From the NCBI GenBank assembly GCA_946479335.1, contig CAMLFP010000093.1, forward strand, positions 1-15,752: 15,752 nt of DNA. The letters run 5' to 3'. The position numbers and the translations under genes were made by a program. The notes beneath the pieces were generated by a model that was not told where the DNA came from, searched no databases, and saw only the letters and a list, made by a program, of their open reading frames with translations. Positions 6,221 to 12,536 of this stretch are shown piece by piece. Each line of letters begins with the position of its first letter. The first letter of the stretch is position 1. Origin of the DNA: an uncultured Archangium sp. (GTDB lineage: Bacteria; Myxococcota; Myxococcia; Myxococcales; Myxococcaceae).

Positions 6221-6919
6221 CTACGCGTCGTTCTTCATCAGCAACGCGGCCTTCTCACCGCGCGTGTCGGCGACCAGCGAGCCGCGCTCGAGGCGCAGGG
6301 TGCGCTTCTCGTAGCGCTCGATGAGCGAGGCGTCGTGCGTGGCGACGATGATGGTGGTGCCGCGGGCGTTCACGTCGCGGAGCAGGTCCATGATCTCCAG
6401 CGTCAGCGCCGGGTCGAGGTTGCCGGTGGGCTCGTCGGCCAACAACATCGCGGGGTCGTTCACCAGCGCGCGCGCCAACGACACGCGCTGTTGTTCGCCA
6501 CCGGAGAGCTTGAGCGGCGAGACGTCGGCTTTGTGCTCCAGCCCCACGCGGCGCAGCATCTTCACCGAGCGCTCCCGCACCTCGTCGCGCGGCACGCCCA
6601 GCACGTCGAGCGTGAAGCCCACGTTCTCGGCGACGGTGCGCGTGGGCAGCAGCTTGAAGTCTTGAAACACCACGCCGATGTTGCGGCGGAGGTACGGAAT
6701 CGACGACTCGCGCACGCGCGCGATGTTGCGCCCCGCGATGAGGATCTGCCCCCGCGTCGGCCGCTCCGCGAGGAACATCAACTTGAGCAGCGTCGACTTG
6801 CCGGCGCCCGACGGCCCGGTGAGGAAGACGAACTCCGCCTTGTCGATGTCGAGGTTGATGTCGTTCAGCACCGGCGCGTCGCCCGGGTACGCCTTGCTGA
6901 CGTGGAACATCTGGATCAT
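6221..6919 (-). CDS. ftsE: Cell division ATP-binding protein FtsE
   Basis: FtsE is the cytoplasmic ABC ATPase that pairs with FtsX to control septal peptidoglycan hydrolysis. All ABC motifs are present in 232 residues: Walker A GPSGAGKS (35-42), Q-loop Gln86 followed by DFKLLP, signature LSGGEQQR (138-145), Walker B LLADEP with D162-E163, D-loop and H-loop His195. The DFKLLP segment and MDLLRDVNARG are FtsE-like. I use ATG 6919, though a second ATG three codons later (6910) has an equally modest upstream site. The peptidoglycan-binding gene ends 22 bases upstream and a metallohydrolase starts 11 bases downstream, so these three probably form a transcript. ftsX is not next to it but about 4.2 kb further on; in most bacteria ftsE and ftsX overlap or abut. 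Confidence 0.93.
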   Translation of the reverse strand: MIQMFHVSKAYPGDAPVLNDINLDIDKAEFVFLTGPSGAGKSTLLKLMFLAERPTRGQILIAGRNIARVRESSIPYLRRNIGVVFQDFKLLPTRTVAENVGFTLDVLGVPRDEVRERSVKMLRRVGLEHKADVSPLKLSGGEQQRVSLARALVNDPAMLLADEPTGNLDPALTLEIMDLLRDVNARGTTIIVATHDASLIERYEKRTLRLERGSLVADTRGEKAALLMKNDA

Positions 6920-6941
6920 CGCCCCGCGAGATTCTCACGGC

Positions 6942-8042
6942 TCAGATGGGCATGAAAATCTTCAACCCGGAGCGGCCGCCTTCCGCGGCGAGCGTGTTGT
7001 TCTCGATGAAGTCAGACGCCGAGCTGTGCCCATCACCCAGGGTGATGGCGGTGTGGCCGTAGATGCTGCCGGCCGCCGTCGAGGTGCGCTCCCACGTCAG
7101 CACCAACCCGGGGATCTTCAGCGCCTCCGAGAGGGGGATGTCGATCTGCCGGAACTTGTCGCGCGGGAGGTTGTCGTCGATCTGATTGCCGTTGCCCCAC
7201 ACCGTGAAGCCGTACACGGCGCGAATCGCGCGGCTCACACCGGTCGCGCACAGGCCCTGCGAGTTGTAGCCGCCCATGCTCATCGCCGTGTTGACCGCCG
7301 CGTTGGCGAGCGCCTGGTTGCCGTTCACCCCGGACACCGCCGTGCCCTGCACCGACGCGCCGCCGATGGCCGCCCACGTCTTCGGTCCGACCACGCCATC
7401 TGCGTCGAGGCCCTTCGCGCGCTGGAAGGCGATGACCGCGTTCTTCGTCTGCGGGCCGAACTGGCCGTCGACGTCGACCGCGTAGCCCGCGTTGCGAAGC
7501 CGCGTCTGCAGCTCGCTGACCGCCGCGCCGCTCGCCCCCAGGCTCAACTGGGGCCCCGTCGTCGGACCCGCCTGCACCTGATTCAGCGCTGCCCACGTCT
7601 GCGGGCCCACGATGCCGTCGACCGTCAAACCGCGGGCGCGCTGAAACGCGATGACCGCGTTGCGCGTCTGCGGCCCGAACACCCCGTCAGCGGCGATGCC
7701 GAGCCCGGCGGCGCGGAGCTTGTTCTGCAGGTCGGTCACCTGCGCGCCCGTCGCGCCCAGCTGCAGCGTCGCGCCGGCGGCGCCTTGAGAATTCAGCGCA
7801 CCCCACGTCTGCGGGCCGACGACGCCGTCGACCGCGAGGCCACGCGCCCGCTGAAATGACACCACCGCGTTCTTCGTCTGCGGGCCGAACTGACCATCGA
7901 CGTCGATGGCGTAGCCGGCGTTGCGGAGCTTGTTCTGGAGATCGCGCACCGCGCTCCCAGAGGCCCCCTGGCTCAGCGAGGGGAAGGCCGTCGACGCGGC
8001 GGCGAACGAAGAAGAAAAGCGGGCACTCGAGACAGCGGTCAT
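6942..8042 (-). CDS. Peptidoglycan-binding protein with three PG_binding_1 repeats and a CHAP-like C-terminus
   Basis: The 366-residue product has three PG_binding_1-like repeats (about 25-83, 95-153, 168-227), each with the D-G-x-F-G-P-Q-T-(K/R)-N-A-V core and VVGPQTW-type ending. Repeats 1 and 3 share long stretches at DNA level; repeat 2 is more diverged. The C-terminal part (about 240-366) has a Cys in LCATGVS (Cys265) and a His in YGHTAITLGDG (His330), the spacing and context of a CHAP or NlpC/P60-like cysteine peptidase; a third catalytic residue could lie in the ENN at 347-349. Such domains cut peptidoglycan amide bonds. There is no classical signal peptide (N-terminus is Ser/Ala-rich), so export is unclear. 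A good ribosome site (AAAGGGAG) precedes ATG 8042. It sits 22 bases before ftsE. Confidence 0.78.
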   Translation of the reverse strand: MTAVSSARFSSSFAAASTAFPSLSQGASGSAVRDLQNKLRNAGYAIDVDGQFGPQTKNAVVSFQRARGLAVDGVVGPQTWGALNSQGAAGATLQLGATGAQVTDLQNKLRAAGLGIAADGVFGPQTRNAVIAFQRARGLTVDGIVGPQTWAALNQVQAGPTTGPQLSLGASGAAVSELQTRLRNAGYAVDVDGQFGPQTKNAVIAFQRAKGLDADGVVGPKTWAAIGGASVQGTAVSGVNGNQALANAAVNTAMSMGGYNSQGLCATGVSRAIRAVYGFTVWGNGNQIDDNLPRDKFRQIDIPLSEALKIPGLVLTWERTSTAAGSIYGHTAITLGDGHSSASDFIENNTLAAEGGRSGLKIFMPI

Positions 8043-8123
8043 TTGTGTTTCTCCCTTTCCTCTCGATTCTCGTGAGGTGGGTCGCCGCGCTTTTCGTGGG
8101 TGTTCGTCAACTCGCGCAACACG

Positions 8124-8141
8124 TGGAGCACGCCCGCTCCA
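8124..8141. other. Short hairpin between the LysR remnant and the peptidoglycan-binding gene
   Basis: TGGAGC (8124-8129) and GCTCCA (8136-8141) are perfect complements with a 6-base loop. It lies about 50 bases past the end of the LysR remnant and 80 bases upstream of the peptidoglycan-binding gene. It may be an old terminator. No clear promoter could be assigned in the rest of this gap. Confidence 0.3.
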
Positions 8142-8188
8142 TACCGACGACGCGAAATGTTCCGCGCCTCAAACGCGAACACACCCAG

Positions 8189-8700
8189 TCAGGAGACCCG
8201 GAACAAGAGGTGCGCGGGGTCATGCCGTGATGTCTCGGGAAGTACGAGGCCATGCTGAAGCCCGGCAGCGGCAGCGGCGCTTCCACCACGCGCAGGCCCG
8301 AAGCACTCCAGGCGTGCGCCAGGCGCTCCGGCACCACCGCGATGCCCTTCGCGGCCAACACCAACTGCGGCGCAGCCGTGAAGTGCGGGCACCCGCGCGA
8401 CGACGGTGCGCATGAGCTGGTGCTTCTTCAGCGCCGCTTCAACGAAGTCTTCATTCAGCCCGCGCGGAGAGATCTGGAAGTGCGGCAGCGTCGCGAAGCG
8501 CTCCAGCGTCAGCCGCTTCGCGTACGGGTGGCGCGCGGGCAACACGCACACGTTGCGATCTTCGAAGAGCTTCTGCCGGACCACGCCCGCAGGCGCGTCG
8601 ACGACAGAAGCGACGGTGAGGTCCCACGCGCCCCGCCGACGGCAACATGGGCAGCGCCGACAAGCGCCCTTCCGCCCTCGGCGCGCCGCTGCAGCGCGTG
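8189..8700 (-). pseudogene. Degraded LysR-family regulator (substrate-binding domain only)
   Basis: Pieces of a LysR effector-binding domain are readable on the minus strand but in different frames. The opening piece (about 8390-8630) contains VVRQKLFEDRNVCVLPARHP and FQISPRGLNEDF. Near 8385-8390 the sense frame shifts by one to HFTAAPQLVLAAKGIAVVPE, then PLPLPGFSMASYFPR (about 8225-8385). A second shift near 8215-8225 restores the first frame for HDPAHLLFRVS and the stop at 8189. A further shift appears near 8628, upstream of which only a hint (AVGG) remains. The N-terminal helix-turn-helix is absent: the neighbouring lipoprotein gene ends at 8707. No intact reading frame exists, so I call it a pseudogene. 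Uncorrected sequencing errors could explain the shifts but not the missing N-terminus. Confidence 0.8.
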
Positions 8701-8706
8701 AAGTGA

Positions 8707-9501
8707 CTATTCGCGCATCACCGCGGCGAGGCCCGCGAGGTCATCAGCGCCGATGAAGTCGACGCCCGCGGCCTTCGCTTCGCGCCAGTACGCCGCCTGC
8801 TCCGGCGCCGAATAGATGCGCAGCGTGCGGCCGGTGGCATGCACGCCGTTCACGAGGTTGTGGAGCTGCCGGCGCTGGTCGCTGGGAATCTCGCCGACGC
8901 CGTTCCACGTGAGCCACGCGTAGTAGTTCACCGCGTAGCTGCGCCAGCGGCCATCCTGCTGCGGGTCTTTCGGCGAGTAGTCGTTGCTGTCGCGCGCGTA
9001 CGGGCGCGGCGCCGCGCGGGCGGTCAGCGCGGTCTTCGCCGTCGCGTCTCCGGTGAGCAACACCGTCACCGCACCCGGCGTCACCACGCCCGAATCATCG
9101 AAGCGCGTCAGCCACGTGCGCGCCGCGAGCCGCGCGGCGATGGCGTCTTGCAGCTGCGCGCTGCCCTGCTTCAAGTCGAGCCAGAGGAAGAACGGCTTCC
9201 CGTCGCCGTAGACGCTGCCGTGGTTCGCGGCGAGGCGCTCCTCGAGCGGCTGCAGGTAGAGCCCGTCGAGCGAGCCATTGAACGGCGCACCGGTGTGCGA
9301 GACGCCGACGTCGGTGCCGTCGAGCCACACGTCGGCCTCCACGCTCTCGAAGCCCTGGTCGAGCGCGTCGAACAGCGGGCGCGCATGTTCGTAGTCGTTG
9401 TGCGCGTGCTTGAAGAGCGCGCTGGGCGGCGCGCCTCCGTCGACGTCGGCCAGCACCGGAGGACACGCGGAGAGCAGCAGCAACAGCCAGAGCGACTTCA
9501 T
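8707..9501 (-). CDS. GDPD/PI-PLC-superfamily lipoprotein (AIM6-like)
   Basis: The 264-residue product has a lipoprotein signal (MKSLWLLLLLSAC, lipid Cys13) and a single phosphodiesterase-like TIM-barrel domain. The start HAHNDYEH (His34), ESVEAD (Glu55, Asp57) and SHT (His69) are arranged as the catalytic His, metal ligands and second His of the glycerophosphodiesterase/PI-PLC superfamily; family members cleave phosphodiesters of lipids or glycerol. Asp-Leu-Lys near 113 fits the usual strand-4 acidic-lysine position. The sequence FESVEADVWL resembles the AIM6-like branch, whose substrate is not known. It follows the metallohydrolase at 9540 with a 38-base gap, so the two may be co-transcribed. 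No strong ribosome site is seen at ATG 9501. Confidence 0.75.
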   Translation of the reverse strand: MKSLWLLLLLSACPPVLADVDGGAPPSALFKHAHNDYEHARPLFDALDQGFESVEADVWLDGTDVGVSHTGAPFNGSLDGLYLQPLEERLAANHGSVYGDGKPFFLWLDLKQGSAQLQDAIAARLAARTWLTRFDDSGVVTPGAVTVLLTGDATAKTALTARAAPRPYARDSNDYSPKDPQQDGRWRSYAVNYYAWLTWNGVGEIPSDQRRQLHNLVNGVHATGRTLRIYSAPEQAAYWREAKAAGVDFIGADDLAGLAAVMRE

Positions 9502-9539
9502 GGCCGCATGATGCCTCGCCAGTGCAACGCGTGCGCGCG

Positions 9540-10568
9540 TCAGCCGTCGATGCGTACGTAGCGGGTGACACCGTCGGCTGACGACACGCGCTGCACGCGA
9601 CGCGCGTCTTCCATCACCTCGAGGTTCGCCAGCACCTCGGAGATCATCAGCATCAAGCGCGCTGCGTCTCGCCGCGGAAAAATCGCGGGGAGCACTTCGT
9701 AGACGCTCTTCGGCGCCTCGAGCGCGTCGAGGATTCTGCGCTGCCGCTTCTCATAGAACCCGAAGAGCCCATCGAGCAGCTCGCGGTGGCCGGAGAACGC
9801 CGGCCCGTGCCCGGGCAACACCGCGTCGAGCTCGAGGTCCCGCACCCACGTCGCGCCTTGCAGGTAGCTCACCAGCGCACGGAACTTGGTCTCGCCCTCG
9901 CCCTGCGACAAGTCCAACACCGGGTTCGGCGAGACGCGCGCCAGCACGTGGTCGTCGGCGAAGAACAGCCGCTTCGCTTCGGCGTGGAGGCAGATGAGCC
10001 CCGGCGTGTGCCCCGGCAGGTGCTTCACCGTCGCGTCGAAGTGCTTGAAGTGCAGCACCTCGCCGTCGTTCACGAAGCCGATGCGCTCCGGGTCGACGTA
10101 GCGCGTCTGCTCGCGTGACTGGGCGCGCCGCGTGGAGAGCTCCTCCAGCACCTCACCGGGCACGCCGGTCTGCGTCTCGTAGTACGCGCGGTGCTTCACC
10201 AGCTCCGTCGAGTAGCGCTGCTCACCGCGGATCTTCGCCGCGTCGGCCTGGTGCACGAAGACGCGCGCGCCCGATTCCTCCGAGAGCTGCTGCGCGTTGC
10301 CGAAGTGGTCGAGGTGCCCGTGGCTCACCACGATGCGCGAGAGGCGCTTCAAATCGACGCCGTGCTCCGAGGCCTGCGCGCGCAGCGCCGTGAGCCCCTC
10401 GGGCGTACCGATGCCCGTGTCGAAGAGCGACCACCGGCCGTCGGCGTCTTCGATGGCGTAGACGTTCGCCGGCCCGCCCGCCTCGATGAACGGCACGGGG
10501 ATCTCCAGCCGCCGGATGCCCAGCGGCAAGAACGTCGCGTCGTCGATGGGAGTCGTTTCGCCGTACAT
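9540..10568 (-). CDS. Metallo-beta-lactamase-fold hydrolase with C-terminal extension
   Basis: The 342-residue product has the family metal site: H83-x-H85-x-D87-H88 (SHGHLDHFG), H187 (PGHTPG), Asp205/206 (FADDH) and H254 (PGHG). The C-terminal stretch (about 270-340) resembles the winged-helix-like tail of LACTB2-type hydrolases, with a helix-rich segment FYEKRQRRIL and a basic end. The substrate is unknown. I start at ATG 10568; the frame continues to a GTG at 10610, but that part reads through a dispersed hairpin repeat. It is downstream of etfA and upstream of the GDPD-like lipoprotein gene. No signal peptide is seen. Confidence 0.82.
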   Translation of the reverse strand: MYGETTPIDDATFLPLGIRRLEIPVPFIEAGGPANVYAIEDADGRWSLFDTGIGTPEGLTALRAQASEHGVDLKRLSRIVVSHGHLDHFGNAQQLSEESGARVFVHQADAAKIRGEQRYSTELVKHRAYYETQTGVPGEVLEELSTRRAQSREQTRYVDPERIGFVNDGEVLHFKHFDATVKHLPGHTPGLICLHAEAKRLFFADDHVLARVSPNPVLDLSQGEGETKFRALVSYLQGATWVRDLELDAVLPGHGPAFSGHRELLDGLFGFYEKRQRRILDALEAPKSVYEVLPAIFPRRDAARLMLMISEVLANLEVMEDARRVQRVSSADGVTRYVRIDG

Positions 10569-10595
10569 GCGTTTCAAAAGAAAAAGGGTGAGAGG

Positions 10596-10636
10596 CTGCG
10601 CGCCCCTCACCCCGACCCTCTCCCCGAAGGAGAGGG
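10596..10636. repeat. Hairpin-forming repeat of the CCCTCACCCC...CTCTCC type
   Basis: A pyrimidine-rich stretch (about 10596-10615) leads into a perfect 8-bp stem, CCCTCTCC (10616-10623) and GGAGAGGG (10629-10636), with a 5-base loop. Sequences of this form are a widely dispersed intergenic element in many GC-rich genomes. It lies between etfA (stop 10643) and the next gene, where it could end the etf transcript. The repeat identity is from memory of the pattern. Confidence 0.6.
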
Positions 10637-10642
10637 CGTTTC

Positions 10643-11605
10643 CTACTTCGCCGCCTTCACCGCGGCCTGCAGCTCAGGCAGCGCCTTGAAGAGGTCGGCG
10701 ACGAGCCCGTAGTCCGCCACCTGGAAGATGGGGGCCTCGGGGTCCTTGTTCACGGCGACGATGGTCTTGGAGCCCTTCATGCCGGCCACGTGCTGAATCG
10801 CGCCGCTGATGCCGGCCGCGATGTACAGCTGCGGCGCCACGACCTTGCCGGTCTGACCGACCTGCAGGTCGTTCGGCTGCCAACCGGCGTCGCACACCGC
10901 GCGCGAGGCACCGACCGCCGCGCCGAGCTCGTCGGCCAGGCCCTCGATGGGCTTGAAGTCGCCCTTGGTGCCACGGCCGCCGGAGACGACGATCTTCGCC
11001 TCGGTCAGCGCCGGGCGCGCGCTCTTCACTTCCTTGAAGCCGACGAACTTCGAGAGCGCCTTCGGCTCGACCGCGGCGAACGCCTTCACCTCGCCCGCGC
11101 CAGACTTCTCGGCGGCGGCGAACTCGGTGGGCCGCACGGTGAGCGCCTTCACGGGGCTCGACAGCTTCACCGACGCGATGATGGCGCCGGCCCACATCGG
11201 GCGCGTCAGCTGCACGTCAGCGCCCGAGCCCTCGACCGCGAGCACGTCAGACGCCATCGCGGCCTTCAGCTTCGCCGCCACGCGCGGCAGCACGTCGCGG
11301 CTGATGGAGGTCGCCGCAGCGCCGACCCATTCAGCGCCGAGGGCGGTGGCCGCCGCGGCGATGGTGGGCGCCCAGTTTTCGGCGATGGCGTGCTCGAGGT
11401 ACGGCGCCGAGGCCGCGTGCACCGCCTTCACGCCGTAGTCCTTCACGGCGTTGGCGAGCGCGGTGGCGTCTTTCGCGAGGGCGATGGCGTGCAGCTCGCC
11501 GCCGGTGGCCTTCGCCAGCTGCGCGCCGGCCGTCAGCGCGTTCAGCGTGGCCTTGCGGAGAGAACCGTCAGTGTTGGCTTCAACAACGATGAGAACGTGA
11601 CCCAT
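10643..11605 (-). CDS. etfA: Electron transfer flavoprotein alpha subunit
   Basis: EtfA binds the FAD and passes electrons from acyl-CoA dehydrogenases to ETF-ubiquinone oxidoreductase. The 320-residue product has the N-terminal alpha/beta domain (about 1-190) and the FAD-binding C-terminal domain (about 200-320). The latter has SGGRGTKGDF (about 209-218), GASRAVCDAGW (about 232-242), QVGQTGKVVAP and IVAVNKDPEAPIF near the end, the ETF-alpha signature region. Length matches the family. The Shine-Dalgarno AAGGA lies about 12 bases before ATG 11605. It starts 33 bases after etfB stops, so the two are co-transcribed, and it is followed by a hairpin at 10616-10636. Confidence 0.95.
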   Translation of the reverse strand: MGHVLIVVEANTDGSLRKATLNALTAGAQLAKATGGELHAIALAKDATALANAVKDYGVKAVHAASAPYLEHAIAENWAPTIAAAATALGAEWVGAAATSISRDVLPRVAAKLKAAMASDVLAVEGSGADVQLTRPMWAGAIIASVKLSSPVKALTVRPTEFAAAEKSGAGEVKAFAAVEPKALSKFVGFKEVKSARPALTEAKIVVSGGRGTKGDFKPIEGLADELGAAVGASRAVCDAGWQPNDLQVGQTGKVVAPQLYIAAGISGAIQHVAGMKGSKTIVAVNKDPEAPIFQVADYGLVADLFKALPELQAAVKAAK

Positions 11606-11638
11606 GTTCGTAGTGTCCTTTTCAGTGGAAGCCGCGCT

Positions 11639-12442
11639 TCAGAGCGCCTTGGCCTCGTTCTTGAGTTTCTCGACCAGCGTCGCGACGTCGGGCACCTTGA
11701 TGCCGGCCTTGCGCGCGGGCGGGTGCGTGAGCTTCGTCACGGTGAGCTTGACGGCGACGTCGACGCCGAGCGCCGCGGGCGTGAGCTCCTCGATGGGCTT
11801 GCTCTTGGCCTTCATGATGCCCGGCAGCGACGCGAAGCGCGGCTGGTTGAGGCGCAGCTCGGTGGTGACGACCACGGGGAGCGGCGCGTCGATGGTCTGC
11901 AGGCCGCCGTCGACTTCGCGCACCACGGTGAGCGTCTTGCTGTCGGCCGACAGCTTGAGCGCGGGCGCCTTGGCCTTCTCTTCGGCCGACTCCAGCGACT
12001 CCTCCTTCGAGGCGAAGGTGGCCTGCGACCAGCCGAGCCACTCCGCGAGGTACTGCCCGACCTGGTTCTGGTCGTCGTCGATGGACTGCTTGCCGAGGAT
12101 GGCGACGTCGGGCTTCTCCTTCTCGACCACCTTCTGGAGCAACCCGGCGATGCCGAGCTGATCAACGGGGCCCGTGGTGTTCACCCAGATGGCCTTGGTG
12201 GCGCCCATCGCCAGCGCGTGGCGCAGCTGCTCGTGCACCTCCTTGCCGCCGATGGAGACCACCACCACTTCGCCGCCGTGCTTGGCCGCGAGGCGCAGGC
12301 CCTCTTCGACGCCGATCTCATCGAAGGGGTTGATCTTGTACTTGAGGCCGTCGAGCACGATGCCGGTGCCCGCGGGGTTCACCTTGATCTTCGACTCGGA
12401 GTCTTCGACTCGCTTGGCAGTGACGAGAATCTTCAACGGCAT
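11639..12442 (-). CDS. etfB: Electron transfer flavoprotein beta subunit
   Basis: EtfB forms a heterodimer with EtfA and shuttles electrons from dehydrogenases to the quinone pool. The 267-residue product starts KILVTAKRVEDSESKI and has the AMP-binding and recognition-loop regions typical of the family: KINPFDEIGVEEGLRL (about 36-51), GKQSIDDDQNQVG (about 117-129) and the signature around TTELRLNQPRFASLPGIMKA, which contacts partner dehydrogenases. Length is as usual. AAGGAG lies 8 bases ahead of ATG 12442. It follows the acyl-CoA dehydrogenase by 94 bases and precedes etfA by 33. Confidence 0.95.
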   Translation of the reverse strand: MPLKILVTAKRVEDSESKIKVNPAGTGIVLDGLKYKINPFDEIGVEEGLRLAAKHGGEVVVVSIGGKEVHEQLRHALAMGATKAIWVNTTGPVDQLGIAGLLQKVVEKEKPDVAILGKQSIDDDQNQVGQYLAEWLGWSQATFASKEESLESAEEKAKAPALKLSADSKTLTVVREVDGGLQTIDAPLPVVVTTELRLNQPRFASLPGIMKAKSKPIEELTPAALGVDVAVKLTVTKLTHPPARKAGIKVPDVATLVEKLKNEAKAL

Positions 12443-12536
12443 GTGGAGTGCTCCTTACGCGAGAAATCAGCGCGCCTTGACGCGCTGTGTTGGCTTGATT
12501 GACTTATGAATCAACGCGGCGCGCCGCAACGAGAAA
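12443..12536. other. Intergenic spacer with palindromes and a 10-base direct repeat
   Basis: The 94-base gap between the dehydrogenase gene and etfB holds three patterns: GAGAAATCAG at 12461-12470 and again at 12531-12540; the inverted arms TTGATT (12495-12500) and AATCAA (12509-12514) with an 8-base spacer; and the self-complementary GCGGCGCGCCGC (12516-12527). The arms have the form of a regulator site. No clear promoter was seen. Confidence 0.4.

Noticed and set aside
6678..7859. 393-codon plus-strand frame across ftsE and the peptidoglycan-binding gene
   Set aside because: It crosses two well-supported minus-strand genes and the intergenic gap, and its translation has no recognisable domain.
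8105..8110. TTGACG as a -35 box for the peptidoglycan-binding gene
   Set aside because: No acceptable -10 element lies 16-18 bases downstream on the minus strand.
8189..8584. Intact small protein frame in the LysR remnant
   Set aside because: Only its first half and last few residues match a LysR domain; the middle is out of frame, so the frame is not a real protein.
10790..12502. 570-codon plus-strand frame opposite etfA and etfB
   Set aside because: GC-rich antisense frame; the opposite strand encodes textbook ETF subunits.
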